The notes: generated from the letters alone by a model not told the origin. Numbered from the stretch's first letter, positions 1-9,432 are shown. The stretch is DNA of 64,000 nt from Bacteroides sp. CAG:1060_57_27 (GCA_001915575.1 MNQT01000026.1:43935-107934), one strand, 5' to 3'. Made by a program: numbers and translations.

Positions 1-1366
1 CTATGATGAAGGTGGAGTTGAGTATGGGCATACGGACCTCCTTGGAGGCGTCGAACACCACGTCGAGTACCTTGCGCCTCTCCGCCTCGGGCCTGAGGCG
101 GTTCTCCCTGAGCCGCTTGAACACATTGTCCACATCGACTATCGCGTCGTCTACCAGCGAGCCTATGGCGATAGCCATGCCTCCTATGCTCATGGTGTTG
201 ATGCTCATCCCGGTGACCCTCAGCACTATGATCGTGATGAGCAGGGAGAGGGGTATGGTCACGAGCGATATCAGCGTCGTCCTGACATTCATCAGGAACA
301 GGAAGAGCACGAGTATCACGAACAGCGCGCCTTCCACGAGGGCTTTCTTGATGTTGCCTATCGAGGCGTCGATAAAGCTGCTCTGGCGGAAGATGTCGGT
401 CTTCACCTCGACATCGGGGGGAAGGGTCTCGGCGATTTCGGACATCTTGGCGTCAAGCGCGTCGGTGAGATCGTTCGTGGACACCTTGGGCTGTTTGGTC
501 ACCGTCAGCAGCACTCCGCTCCTGCCCTCTATGGATGCGGTGCCGGTGCGGGGCTCCTTGGGTCCGGTGCGCACTTCGGCTATGTCCCTAAGCGTCACGG
601 GCCTGCCATCGTCGGCAATCTTGACCACCGCGAGCGAGAGCTCGTCGACGGAGGTGGTGGACGACATGCCCCTTATTATGTATTCGTTGGAGTATTCATA
701 GAGCACTCCGCCGGAGGCGTTGCGGTTCATGTCGGCAGTGGCGTCGAGGACTTCGTCGGTAGTGACTCCGTAGCGGCGCATGCGGTCCATGTCGAGCAGT
801 ATCTGGTATTCCCTGATGTCGCCTCCAAGCACGGCTACCTGTGCGACTCCGCCGACGGCGAGCAGCTGGGGCCTTATGGTCCAGTCGGCAATGGTGCGGA
901 GCTCCTCGGGCGAAGTCTCTCCGTCAGAGGTGAGGCCGATTATCAGCACTTCGCCGAGTATTGACGACTGGGGGCCGAGAGTAGGGGTTCCGACATTGGC
1001 GGGAAGCTGGTCGCCGAGGGTCGCGAGCTTTTCGGAGACTATCTGCCTGTCGCGGTAGATGTCCGTGCCCCAGTCGAACTCAACCCAGACTACCGAGAAT
1101 CCGGTCGTGGACGACGAGCGGACGCGGCGTACGTCCGTGGCGCCGTTGACGGCGGTCTCTATGGGGAAGGTGACGGTCTTCTCCACCTCTTCCGGAGCCA
1201 TTCCCTGCGCTTCTGTCATTATGACTACCGTGGGCGCGTTGAGGTCGGGGAACACGTCCACCTCCATTGTCTCGGCGACATACATGCCGCCTACGGCCAG
1301 CAGCACTGCGGTAATCAGGACGAGCAGCCTGTTGTGCAGCGAGAATTCTATTATCCTGTTGAGCAT
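1..1366 (-). CDS. Heavy-metal efflux RND permease, CusA/CzcA type (partial)
   Basis: Inner-membrane proton-driven pump of a tripartite metal exporter. About 455 N-terminal residues are visible; the rest lies beyond the left edge. I start it at the ATG whose complement is 1364-1366, giving MLNRIIEFSLHNRLLVL, the usual first transmembrane helix. The protein then shows the periplasmic porter region, including EVDVFPDLNAPTV, and helices around residues 340-420 with DDAIVDVDNVFKRL, close to the heavy-metal RND signature in TM4. The family is about 1030-1250 residues, so less than half is seen. It lies 6 nt downstream of the adaptor gene, so the two are one operon. The substrate (Cu/Ag versus Zn/Cd/Co) cannot be fixed from this half. 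Confidence 0.93.
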   Translation of the reverse strand, partial: MLNRIIEFSLHNRLLVLITAVLLAVGGMYVAETMEVDVFPDLNAPTVVIMTEAQGMAPEEVEKTVTFPIETAVNGATDVRRVRSSSTTGFSVVWVEFDWGTDIYRDRQIVSEKLATLGDQLPANVGTPTLGPQSSILGEVLIIGLTSDGETSPEELRTIADWTIRPQLLAVGGVAQVAVLGGDIREYQILLDMDRMRRYGVTTDEVLDATADMNRNASGGVLYEYSNEYIIRGMSSTTSVDELSLAVVKIADDGRPVTLRDIAEVRTGPKEPRTGTASIEGRSGVLLTVTKQPKVSTNDLTDALDAKMSEIAETLPPDVEVKTDIFRQSSFIDASIGNIKKALVEGALFVILVLFLFLMNVRTTLISLVTIPLSLLITIIVLRVTGMSINTMSIGGMAIAIGSLVDDAIVDVDNVFKRLRENRLRPEAERRKVLDVVFDASKEVRMPILNSTFII

Positions 1367-1372
1367 GGCACG

Positions 1373-2527
1373 TCAGTGGTTGTGGGTATGTCCCGGAATT
1401 ACGGATGCCGCCGAGAGCCTTACCTGGTATGCCCCCTTGACGACGACGTCTTCTCCGCCGTCGAGGCCGGAGACGATCTCGACATCGACTCCGTTACGGC
1501 CGCCGATGGTCACGGGAACCTTCCTGTAGCATTCCTCGTCGAGCCTGACATAGACGAAAAACTCCCCCTGCTCTTCGGTGAGCGCAGACTCGGGTACGGA
1601 AATGACCCCGTCCCTGCTGTCGGTGAGCAGCCATGCCTCTACATACGAGCCGTTCATCAGGCCGTAGCGGTTGGCGAATTCGAAAGTCACCGGGATGTAT
1701 GCCGACGAGGCTGATACGGAGCGTCCGACCGATACCGGACGGCCTTCGGTGCCCGTTAGGCACACGGGCGTGTCGCCGTAGTGCAGCTTGAAGTTCACTC
1801 CCGATATGGAATTCCTCAGGGAGGCGTATTTCTCGGGCAGGTCGGCGGTGAGGCGCAGGCGCGAATCCGAGCTTACAGTCGCTATCGCCTCTCCTGCGGC
1901 CACATAGTCGCCCTCTGTCTTGAGCACGCCAGTGATGCTGCCGTCGATCGGAGAGCTTACCGCCACTCCGTTTCCGGCTCCGTCGGCGCTGGAACCCTGG
2001 TAGGCGTTCTTGGCCGTGAGATAGTCGGCTTCAATGGCAGTGAACTCCCTTTGCGAGATTATCCTGTCTTCCAGCAGGCTCTTCGCCCTCAGGTATTCTT
2101 TCTCTGCGGCTGCGAATGCGATTGCCGCCCTTGTCACTGCGTCTCCGGCTCCCATTCCTCCGGCTGACACTCTCGCGATTGTCTCCCCGTCTGATACTCT
2201 CTGGCCGGGAACCGGTGTCGCCCCGTTCCATGAAAGGATGCCGGAAGTCAGGGATGTGACTGTGGCGGAACCTTTTCCGGAAGGGGAGAGGACGCCGGAG
2301 GTGCGTATTGCCGAGCTGAACTTTCCGGGCTGTATCGTCTCGACCTCTACCCCGGCCTCCCTTGCCCTCTCGGGAGAGAGGACTATCTCTCCGTGGGCTG
2401 CTTCTCCCTCGTGGGCGTGCGCTTCCGCTTCGGATGCGGTTCCGTGGTCATGGTCTTCGTTCTTGTTATGGCAGGCGGCAGCGGCCAGCAGGCACAACGC
2501 CGCCAGTAACAGGTATTTCTGTTGCAT
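1373..2527 (-). CDS. Efflux RND periplasmic adaptor, CusB/CzcB type (lipoprotein)
   Basis: Membrane-fusion protein of 384 residues linking the RND pump to an outer-membrane channel. The frame is open further upstream, but the ATG at 2527 gives a clean lipoprotein signal peptide (KYLLLAALCLLAAAAC), so I start there. After the lipobox is a His/Asp-rich stretch (HNKNEDHDHG and HAHEGEAAHG), a likely metal-capture segment, and the C-terminus ends in PGHTHNH. Between them are the barrel-sandwich/lipoyl halves around residues 80-210, a short helical hairpin (AAEKEYLRAKSLLEDRIIS) and the beta-barrel. It is followed directly by the pump gene. The gene between it and the promoter is a small His-containing protein. 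Metal-type adaptor is secure; the exact metal is inferred. Confidence 0.93.
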   Translation of the reverse strand: MQQKYLLLAALCLLAAAACHNKNEDHDHGTASEAEAHAHEGEAAHGEIVLSPERAREAGVEVETIQPGKFSSAIRTSGVLSPSGKGSATVTSLTSGILSWNGATPVPGQRVSDGETIARVSAGGMGAGDAVTRAAIAFAAAEKEYLRAKSLLEDRIISQREFTAIEADYLTAKNAYQGSSADGAGNGVAVSSPIDGSITGVLKTEGDYVAAGEAIATVSSDSRLRLTADLPEKYASLRNSISGVNFKLHYGDTPVCLTGTEGRPVSVGRSVSASSAYIPVTFEFANRYGLMNGSYVEAWLLTDSRDGVISVPESALTEEQGEFFVYVRLDEECYRKVPVTIGGRNGVDVEIVSGLDGGEDVVVKGAYQVRLSAASVIPGHTHNH

Positions 2528-2651
2528 AATCGTTTTCTTTCGGTTTATGTTGCCTTTGTGAATTGCGTCTGTGCATCCGGTATGCTCCCGGCACCTGAGC
2601 ATGGACGCTGCATGCCGGAGCGGCAGGATGCGGGCCGCTTGTGGAATGCGG

Positions 2652-2963
2652 CTATATGCAGGCCCGGAACGGAGGCCCTCGCAGGGCCGAATGCGGCAGG
2701 AAAGCCGCCGTCTTGGAGATGAAACGGCAGGAAAGGTCGGAAATCCTGCGCACTGCGTGATCCGGACGGTCCGAAAGGTCGGGGATGTCGTCATGGACGA
2801 GGGCGTCCGCCGGTATGCAGAGCTGTGTGTCCTCGTCGGAACTCTGCAGGAAGCTCTCGAGCTGCGAACAGCTGTAATGCACGTGGATATGGTTTTCGAC
2901 ACGCGTGCAGTGGTGGCTGTGCGGTATCAACGAATGCAGCAGCACGAAGGCGAAGGCCAGCAT
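2652..2963 (-). CDS. Small His-rich exported protein ahead of metal efflux genes
   Basis: Predicted 103-residue protein starting at the ATG complementary to 2961-2963 (MLAFAFVLLHSLIPHSHHC), a short hydrophobic leader followed at once by a His cluster. Bacteroidales metal-efflux operons often begin with a small protein of this style (hydrophobic leader then HSHH/HHHH), and I assign it by that resemblance and position only. Cys and His residues in the following segment (HCTRVENHIHVHYSC) suggest metal binding. The frame is open upstream to a GTG at 2996, which would add basic residues before the leader. The promoter element at 3001-3008 leaves little room for that start, so I prefer 2963. It is the first gene of the CusBA operon; function unknown. 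Confidence 0.6.
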   Translation of the reverse strand: MLAFAFVLLHSLIPHSHHCTRVENHIHVHYSCSQLESFLQSSDEDTQLCIPADALVHDDIPDLSDRPDHAVRRISDLSCRFISKTAAFLPHSALRGPPFRACI

Positions 2964-3000
2964 GCACAGCTTGGATATTGGTATCCTCCTTTCCACGGCA

Positions 3001-3037
3001 CAAAGATACGGAATATTTCCTTGCAAGCCGCTTGCAA
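3001..3037 (-). promoter_or_regulatory. Promoter and paired TTGCAA operator of the metal efflux operon
   Basis: On the minus strand a Bacteroidetes -7 element TATCTTTG lies at 3008-3001. Twelve nt upstream is TTGCAAGCGGCTTGCAA (3037-3021), two palindromic TTGCAA boxes 11 bp apart, so one box sits near the -33 region. The same arrangement occurs in front of the P-type metal ATPase at 32438-32473. The position suggests a metal-responsive regulator site; the regulator is not in the window. Confidence 0.65.
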
Positions 3038-3203
3038 CATATGCCCGGTCCGCGTATCCCTCATCTGCCCGGGTCTGTCTCCGCTTTCCTGTTTTGAATT
3101 CCGGGAAAAAGTTGTATTTTTATCCGGCTGAATCTGTATCGGTATTATGAAGAAGTTTTTCAGCATTTTCAGGAATGTATTGGCCGCCGCGGAAATAAGG
3201 CCG

Positions 3204-3234
3204 TTTGTTTTTATGGCGGGTTTTCCTATATTTG
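3204..3234 (+). promoter_or_regulatory. gdhA promoter (-33 TTTG, -7 TATATTTG)
   Basis: TTTG at 3204-3207 and TATATTTG at 3227-3234 are separated by exactly 19 nt, matching the Bacteroidetes primary sigma factor consensus. The predicted transcript begins near 3241, giving a leader of about 25 nt before the gdhA ATG at 3266. Confidence 0.8.
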
Positions 3235-3265
3235 TTTGAGAGTTAGTTAAAATTACCTTCTGCTT

Positions 3266-4621
3266 ATGGACAAGTTTACCAAGAATTATGTCGAGAGGTT
3301 CATGTCTGAGCTGATCGCAAGGAACCCCGGTGAGAGCGAATTCCACCAGGCGGTGAGAGAGGTTGTCGAGAGTGTAGCCGACTATGTGGTCGCCTATCCT
3401 TACCTCATGGATTTCAAGATCCTCGAGAGAATGGTCGAGCCCGAGCGCGTGATAATGTTCCGCGTGCCCTGGATGGACGACAGGGGAGAGATACACATCA
3501 ACCGCGGCTACCGCGTGCAGATGAACAGCGCCATAGGCCCCTACAAGGGAGGTCTCCGCTTCCATGCGAGCGTCAACCTCAGCATCATGAAGTTCCTCGC
3601 GTTCGAGCAGACTTTCAAGAACGCGCTCACGACTTTGCCCATGGGCGGCGGCAAGGGCGGTTCTGACTTCAGCCCCAGGGGCCGCTCTGACGCCGAGGTG
3701 ATGCGTTTCTGCCAGAGTTTCATGACCGAGCTTCAGAGGCATATCGGCCCCGATACCGATGTCCCTGCCGGTGATATCGGAGTCGGCGGCCGCGAGATCG
3801 GCTATCTCTTCGGCCAGTACAAGAGGCTGAAGGACGAATTTACCGGAACCCTTACGGGCAAGGGACTCGCATGGGGCGGAAGCCTGCTGCGTCCCGAGGC
3901 CACCGGCTACGGGGTCTGCTATTTCGCGGAGCAGATGCTCGCGCGCGAGGGCAAGTCGTTCGAAGGCCAGACAGTCCTCATCTCAGGAGCCGGCAATGTC
4001 GCCCAGTTCGCGGCACAGAAGGCCATGAGGCTGGGTGCCAAGGTTGTCACCCTGTCCGATTCTGACGGATACATGTACGATCCCGAGGGCCTCGACGAGG
4101 AGAAGCTCGCCTATGTAATGGAGCTCAAGAACGTGCGCCGCGGCCGTATCAGCGAATATGTGAAGCAGTATCCTCAGGCCAGGTACTTCCCCGGGGAGCG
4201 TCCCTGGAAGGTGCCTTGCGACATCGCCCTTCCCTGCGCCACGCAGAACGAGATTGAGGCGGCCGATGCCGGGAATCTCGTCAAGGGCGGATGCTGGTGC
4301 GTAGTGGAGGGTGCGAACATGCCCAGCACCCCCGAAGCGATTGCCATATTCCAGCAGGCGAAGATGCTCTACTCTCCCGGTAAGGCGTCCAACGCCGGCG
4401 GAGTGGCTACCTCCGGTCTCGAGATGAGCCAGAATTCCATGCGCCGCAAGTGGACTTCCGAGGAGGTCGACGCCCAGCTGCGCACTATCATGACGGGCAT
4501 CCACGAGGCCTGCCTCGAGTACGGTACCAGGGAGGACGGCTATGTGAACTATGTAAAGGGTGCCAACATCGCCGGATTCATCAAGGTCGCCAATGCCATG
4601 GTGGACCAGGGACTCGTATAG
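3266..4621 (+). CDS. gdhA: NADP-specific glutamate dehydrogenase
   Basis: Catalyses reductive amination of 2-oxoglutarate to glutamate, the main ammonium-assimilation step in many Bacteroidales. At 451 residues it matches the hexameric GDH family (about 445-450). The substrate-domain motif GPYKGGLRFH and catalytic lysine motif LPMGGGKGGSDF are intact, as are PAGDIGVGGREIGY and the Rossmann-like turn ISGAGNVAQFAAQKA. ASNAGGVATSGLEMSQN near the C-terminus is also characteristic. The start follows a perfect promoter and short leader. The next gene begins 6 nt after the stop, so the two are probably co-transcribed, linking nitrogen assimilation with the unusual PEP/pyruvate-binding protein. NADP rather than NAD specificity is inferred from overall similarity to the biosynthetic enzyme class. 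Confidence 0.97.
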   Translation: MDKFTKNYVERFMSELIARNPGESEFHQAVREVVESVADYVVAYPYLMDFKILERMVEPERVIMFRVPWMDDRGEIHINRGYRVQMNSAIGPYKGGLRFHASVNLSIMKFLAFEQTFKNALTTLPMGGGKGGSDFSPRGRSDAEVMRFCQSFMTELQRHIGPDTDVPAGDIGVGGREIGYLFGQYKRLKDEFTGTLTGKGLAWGGSLLRPEATGYGVCYFAEQMLAREGKSFEGQTVLISGAGNVAQFAAQKAMRLGAKVVTLSDSDGYMYDPEGLDEEKLAYVMELKNVRRGRISEYVKQYPQARYFPGERPWKVPCDIALPCATQNEIEAADAGNLVKGGCWCVVEGANMPSTPEAIAIFQQAKMLYSPGKASNAGGVATSGLEMSQNSMRRKWTSEEVDAQLRTIMTGIHEACLEYGTREDGYVNYVKGANIAGFIKVANAMVDQGLV

Positions 4622-4627
4622 CAGGAT

Positions 4628-7573
4628 ATGTTTGGACAGGACTATACCAGGTTGATGGTCAGGAGGATACGCAACATCCTGCTGATATGTAACAATTACG
4701 ACAGCTTCTCGCTCGAGGAGGACGGCCATATAGAGGCCCGGATTTCGCAGGAATATACCGAGCTCAACCTCAGCAATCCTCCTTCCATCGACCGGGTGGA
4801 GTCCACAATGGAGGCTCTCGACCTCATAAAGCGTCAGGGTGAAAGGTACGACCTGATAATCACTATGTTCAATGTCGGCAGGCTCGACGTGTTCGAGTTC
4901 GCCGCGCTGGCCAAGGAGATAGTCCCGCAGACACCGATAGTGCTGCTGTCGTCGTATTCGAAGGTCATCTACAACCATATAGTCAGCCAGGACAGGTCCA
5001 ACTTCGACTATGTGTTCAGCTGGAACAACAGCACCGATCTCATAATCGCTATCATCAAGCTGCTCGAGGACAAGCTTAACGCCGACCACGACATACTCGA
5101 GATGGGCGTGCGTACGATAATGCTGGTCGAGGATTCCGTGCGCTATTATTCGGCCTACCTGCCCCTGCTCTACCGGCTCGTGCTCAGGCAGAACAACGAG
5201 TCCGTGCGCGACGCCCTCAACGAGGAGCAGCAGTTCATGCGCAAGCGCGCGAGGCCCAAGATACTGCTCGCCACCTGCTACGACGAGGCGCTGGAGCTGT
5301 ACCGCAAGTACAAGACCAACATGCTCGGAATCATCTCCGATGTGGGCTTCATCCTCCACAAGGGCGACAGCCGGGCCACCGAGGTCATCGATGCGGGGAT
5401 TGACCTGTGCCGGCTTATCAAGTCGGAGATACCCACTATGCCATACCTGCTGCAGTCGTCCCAGGAGAGCATGAGGGCCGTGGCGGAGGAACTTGGCGTA
5501 GGCTTCGTGCGCAAGACTTCGAAGACGCTGATCCACCAGCTCAGCGAGTATATAGCCCGGGAGTTCGCGTTCGGCGACTTCCTCGTGACAGACCCGCATA
5601 CCGGGCAGGTGCTCGCGCGGGCGCGTAACCTCTATGAGTTCGAACGCCTGATCGCAACGATGTCGGACGATGCCCTGAGGTATTTCGCGGGCAAGAACTA
5701 CATCTCACGCTGGCTGTACAGCCGAGGCCTCTTCACGATAGGCAACTCGTTCCGGGATATAAGCATCAACGAGGGTTCCGACCTTGCCGAGATACGCAAG
5801 CTGAACCTCCGGATGATTCACGACTACCGCATCCGCCAGGGTCTGGGAGTCGTGGCCCGCTTCGAGCCCGAGAGCTACAACGACGCAATCTGGTTCTCGC
5901 GCCTCGGCGACGGCTCTCTCGGAGGCAAGGCGCGCGGCCTCGCGTTCCTCAACCACATACTCTCCAAGTACGACCTCTACGGCAGATGGGAGGATGTGCG
6001 CGTGCTTGTTCCGCGCACGCTCGTCATCACCACCGAGTACTTCGACCGCTTCATCCTCGAGAACGGGCTGCAGTATGTGATAAACTCCGACCTCTCCGAC
6101 AACGAGATACTCTCCGAGTTCGTCGCCTCGACCCTGCCTTCCGACCTTACGGACGCCCTCAGGGTGTTCATACGCAATGTGCGCAGGCCACTGGCCGTCC
6201 GTTCGTCCTCCATACTCGAGGACTCGTACTACCAGCCTTTCGCAGGGGTGTATTCGACCTACATGATTCCCCATACGGAGAACGAGGACCAGGAACTGCG
6301 CCTGCTGTCGAAGGCCATAAAGAGCGTGTATGCCTCGGTGTACTTCGCGTCTTCGAGGGGCTACATCATCTCCACTTCCAACGTGATATCGGAGGAGAAG
6401 ATGGCCATAGTGCTGCAGGAGATTTGCGGCAGCGAGGACGGTGGCTACTATTTCCCGACGCTTTCGGGCGTAGCCCGCTCGATAAACTTCTATCCCATAG
6501 GCTACGAGACTCCCGAGGACGGTGTCGCCAAGGTGGCGTTCGGCCTGGGCAAGGCCGTGGTGGACGGCGACCAGGTGCTGCGCTTCTCGCCTAAATATCC
6601 CAAGAACGTGCTCCAGACCTCCACGCCCGAGCTCACGATGAACGAGACCCAGCAGGCGATGTTCGCGCTGAACCTCCAGCCTGACCGCTTCAAGACTTCC
6701 GTCGACGACGCCGTGAACCTCGAGCGCATACCGGTGTCGGACTGCGGCAGGTTCCGCTCCTTCTCGAAGGTGGTGTCCACCTGGGACTACGAGAACCAGC
6801 GCATCGTTGATTCTCCGGTGCCGCGCGGTCCGAAGTTCGTCACTTTCGCACATATCCTCAAGTACAACACCTTCCCGCTCGCGGACATACTCTCTACGCT
6901 GCTCGACATCACCCGCAGGGAGGTCAAGTGCGCCGTGGAGATCGAGTTCGCGGCCGACCTCGACAGGGGACCGGACGGGGCCGCCCTGTTCAACGTGCTT
7001 CAGATACGGCCTATCTCTGCTGTGACAAGCTTCAACAAGGTCGACTGGGATTCCCTCGACACTTCAGGCGCCCTGCTATCTTCCGGCTGTGCGATAGGTC
7101 CGGGCACAATCCAGGGCGTAAGGGACATAGTCTACCTGCGCAGGGAGGGCTTCGACACGCTCAAGACCCGCGAGATTGCTTCCGAACTGACAGCCCTCAA
7201 CACCAGGATGCGAGAGGAGGGGCGGAACTATGTGCTGATAGGCTACGGACGCTGGGGTTCCAGCATACCGACGCTCGGTGTTCCGGTGCAATGGAGCAAT
7301 ATCTCCGAGGCAAGGGTCATAGTGGAGTGCTGTCTCGAGAACTTCAGGGTCGATCCCAGCCAGGGTACGCATTTCTTCCAGAACATGACTTCTTTCAATG
7401 CCGGATATGTCAATGTCAATCCTTATTCCCGTCCGGGCGAGTATTGCGACTTCGACGCCCTCGATGCCATGCCGGCCGAATACGAGAGCGAATTCGTTCG
7501 TATGGTGCATTTCGACGAAGACCTCACCGTCTGCATAGACGGACAGGAGGACAGGGCGCTGGTGAAGGCATGA
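4628..7573 (+). CDS. PEP/pyruvate-binding (PPDK N-domain) protein with receiver-like N-terminus
   Basis: 981-residue protein often labelled phosphoenolpyruvate synthase in Bacteroidales, but its architecture differs. Residues about 15-145 and 160-325 look like two response-regulator receiver folds (RNILLICNNYD, DLIITMFNVGR; RTIMLVEDSVRYY, GIISDVGFI). From about 415 to 790 it has the PPDK/PEP-synthase nucleotide-binding domain: GDGSLGGKARGLAFLN, RPLAVRSSSILEDS, and the terminal VLQIRPIS. I see no swivelling phosphohistidine domain and no C-terminal PEP/pyruvate TIM barrel, so a complete PEP synthase reaction is unlikely. Residues after about 800 are unassigned. It sits 6 nt after gdhA. It could be a phosphotransfer regulator or an ATP-grasp enzyme acting on another partner; the function is unknown. 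Confidence 0.85.
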   Translation: MFGQDYTRLMVRRIRNILLICNNYDSFSLEEDGHIEARISQEYTELNLSNPPSIDRVESTMEALDLIKRQGERYDLIITMFNVGRLDVFEFAALAKEIVPQTPIVLLSSYSKVIYNHIVSQDRSNFDYVFSWNNSTDLIIAIIKLLEDKLNADHDILEMGVRTIMLVEDSVRYYSAYLPLLYRLVLRQNNESVRDALNEEQQFMRKRARPKILLATCYDEALELYRKYKTNMLGIISDVGFILHKGDSRATEVIDAGIDLCRLIKSEIPTMPYLLQSSQESMRAVAEELGVGFVRKTSKTLIHQLSEYIAREFAFGDFLVTDPHTGQVLARARNLYEFERLIATMSDDALRYFAGKNYISRWLYSRGLFTIGNSFRDISINEGSDLAEIRKLNLRMIHDYRIRQGLGVVARFEPESYNDAIWFSRLGDGSLGGKARGLAFLNHILSKYDLYGRWEDVRVLVPRTLVITTEYFDRFILENGLQYVINSDLSDNEILSEFVASTLPSDLTDALRVFIRNVRRPLAVRSSSILEDSYYQPFAGVYSTYMIPHTENEDQELRLLSKAIKSVYASVYFASSRGYIISTSNVISEEKMAIVLQEICGSEDGGYYFPTLSGVARSINFYPIGYETPEDGVAKVAFGLGKAVVDGDQVLRFSPKYPKNVLQTSTPELTMNETQQAMFALNLQPDRFKTSVDDAVNLERIPVSDCGRFRSFSKVVSTWDYENQRIVDSPVPRGPKFVTFAHILKYNTFPLADILSTLLDITRREVKCAVEIEFAADLDRGPDGAALFNVLQIRPISAVTSFNKVDWDSLDTSGALLSSGCAIGPGTIQGVRDIVYLRREGFDTLKTREIASELTALNTRMREEGRNYVLIGYGRWGSSIPTLGVPVQWSNISEARVIVECCLENFRVDPSQGTHFFQNMTSFNAGYVNVNPYSRPGEYCDFDALDAMPAEYESEFVRMVHFDEDLTVCIDGQEDRALVKA

Positions 7574-7614
7574 TGCCGATGAATGCATGACGACGACAAA
7601 AGCATAACGACCTG

Positions 7615-8394
7615 ATGATAAAGTCGATATTTTTCGACATCGACGGCACTCTGGTGAGTTTCAACACGCACCGCATCCCCCGGTCCGCCGTAGAGGCTAT
7701 CACGCTGGCGAAGCGGCGCGGCGTAAGGATCTTCATCTCCACCGGCCGCCCTTTCCCTCTGATTGACAACATCGGGGAGATCAGGCACCTCGTCGACGGC
7801 TACATCACCGTCAACGGTGCCTGTTGTTTCATCGGGCCGAGAATCATCTCGTGCACGCCCATACCCGGAGACGACGTGCGGACGGTGCTGCGCCTGTCGG
7901 AAGAAATGGATTTCGCGACCCTCGTGGCAGGGGAGAAGACCCTGGCGATGTATAACGACAAGCCTTATGCCGACGAGATTTTCCGGCGGCTGCTCGATGT
8001 CGGCGGCCTGAAGGGCGGCATTACTGCGGAATCTGTCCTCAAGGAGCGCGTATTGCAGTTTACGCCCGTAGTCACCCGCGAACTGGAGGAAATGATAATG
8101 CCGCAGCTTCCCGGCTGCGTCTCCAGCCGCTGGTGCCCCGAATTCGCGGACATCACGGCTAAGGGTGTGGACAAGGGAAAGGGCCTTATGGCCGTCATAT
8201 CAGACCAGAACCTCAGGATTGAAGAGACCATGGCTTTCGGCGACGGAGGCAACGACATGGCCATAATAAGGAGCGCGGGCTTGGGCGTCGCCATGGGAAA
8301 TGCCGGCGACTCGCTGAAAAAAGTCGCCGGCTATGTCACGGACACGGTCGACGACGACGGTATAAGCAAGGCGCTGCAGAAGTTCGTGCTGTAG
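7615..8394 (+). CDS. HAD-superfamily Cof-type phosphatase
   Basis: 259-residue hydrolase of the haloacid dehalogenase superfamily, Cof/YbiV subfamily (HAD-IIB cap). Motif I is FFDIDGTLVSF with the nucleophile Asp and acid/base Asp. Motif II is ISTGRP, motif III the lysines around TAKGVDKGKGL, and motif IV AFGDGGNDMAII. Members dephosphorylate sugar phosphates, nucleotides or cofactor intermediates; the substrate is not predictable. It begins 41 nt after the PEP-binding gene on the same strand. Its stop at 8394 directly abuts the stop of the convergent asd gene at 8395, so transcripts from the two strands must overlap. Confidence 0.92.
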   Translation: MIKSIFFDIDGTLVSFNTHRIPRSAVEAITLAKRRGVRIFISTGRPFPLIDNIGEIRHLVDGYITVNGACCFIGPRIISCTPIPGDDVRTVLRLSEEMDFATLVAGEKTLAMYNDKPYADEIFRRLLDVGGLKGGITAESVLKERVLQFTPVVTRELEEMIMPQLPGCVSSRWCPEFADITAKGVDKGKGLMAVISDQNLRIEETMAFGDGGNDMAIIRSAGLGVAMGNAGDSLKKVAGYVTDTVDDDGISKALQKFVL

Positions 8395-9399
8395 CTACCC
8401 CGCCTTGCTTATGAGATATTCCGCAATCTGCACTGCGTTGAGTGCGGCGCCCTTGCGTATCTGGTCGCCTGAGAGCCACAGGGTCATGCCGTTCTCGTCG
8501 GCAAGGTCGCGGCGTATGCGGCCCACATAGACATCGTCCTTTCCGCCGGTGAAGAGAGGCATGGGATAGGTCTTCGTCGCGGGGTCGTCCTGCACGGTGA
8601 CTCCCGGGGCGGCCTGGAGCGCAGCGCGTACCTGTTCTTCCGTGAGAGGTTCTTCGGTCTCGATCCATACGGCTTCCGAGTGGGAACGCAGCGAGGATAT
8701 CCTCACGCAGGTCGCGGAGCAGCGGATATCCGAATGGAGGATCTTGCGCGTCTCGTTGAACATCTTCATCTCTTCCTTGGTGTAGCCGTTGTCGGTGAAC
8801 ACGTCTATCTGCGGAATCACGTTGTATGCCAGCTGGTAGGGGAACCTGTCCACGGTCACGTCTTCGCCCTGCACTATCTGGCGGTACTGCTCCTGCAGTT
8901 CCGCCATGGCCTGCGCTCCCGCTCCCGATGCCGACTGATAGCTTGCGACATGCACGCGGCGTATGTGCGAGAGCCTGTCTATGGGCTTCAGGACCACCAC
9001 CATCATTATCGTGGTGCAGTTGGGGTTCGCGATTATCCCGCGCGGACGCACGAGGGCGTCTTCGGCGTTGCATTCGGGCACTACCAGGGGGACATCGTCG
9101 TCCATACGGAATGCGCTCGAGTTGTCTATCATCACCGTGCCGTGCCTGGTTATGGTCTCCGCGAACTCGCGCGAAGTGCCGGCTCCTGCCGATACGAACG
9201 CGTAGTCCACGCCCTTGAAGTCGTCGTTGTGCTGCAGGAGCCTTACCTCCAGATCCTCGCCGCGGAAGGCGAACCTACGTCCCGCACTCCTCTGCGAGCC
9301 GAAGAGCAGAAGCTCGTCGGCAGGGAAATTCCTCTGTTCGAGCACGCGCAGGAACTCCTGTCCCACCGCTCCGCTCGCACCTACTATTGCTGCTTTCAT
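8395..9399 (-). CDS. asd: Aspartate-semialdehyde dehydrogenase
   Basis: Reduces aspartyl phosphate to aspartate semialdehyde, the branch point to threonine/methionine and lysine/diaminopimelate. The 334-residue protein begins [20 protein letters not shown], the NADP-binding turn. It has the catalytic cysteine in [21 protein letters not shown], and the downstream active-site region GYTKEEMKM. Length is normal. It lies 33 nt downstream of thrA with AAGGAG ahead of its ATG. Kinase, ASD and homoserine dehydrogenase, the first three steps of the aspartate family pathway, are therefore encoded in one two-gene operon. Confidence 0.97.
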   Translation of the reverse strand: MKAAIVGASGAVGQEFLRVLEQRNFPADELLLFGSQRSAGRRFAFRGEDLEVRLLQHNDDFKGVDYAFVSAGAGTSREFAETITRHGTVMIDNSSAFRMDDDVPLVVPECNAEDALVRPRGIIANPNCTTIMMVVVLKPIDRLSHIRRVHVASYQSASGAGAQAMAELQEQYRQIVQGEDVTVDRFPYQLAYNVIPQIDVFTDNGYTKEEMKMFNETRKILHSDIRCSATCVRISSLRSHSEAVWIETEEPLTEEQVRAALQAAPGVTVQDDPATKTYPMPLFTGGKDDVYVGRIRRDLADENGMTLWLSGDQIRKGAALNAVQIAEYLISKAG

Positions 9400-9432
9400 C
9401 TTGTGTCTCCTTAAAAGTCGTTCTATTGAATG

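Noticed and set aside
3..1529. Several long plus-strand open frames opposite the CusA-like gene
   Set aside because: Low-complexity Ser/Thr/Arg-rich translations with no family; the minus strand gives a clear RND permease.
3983..5599. 538-codon minus-strand frame opposite gdhA and the PEP-binding gene
   Set aside because: A GC-rich shadow; both plus-strand proteins have complete family motifs.
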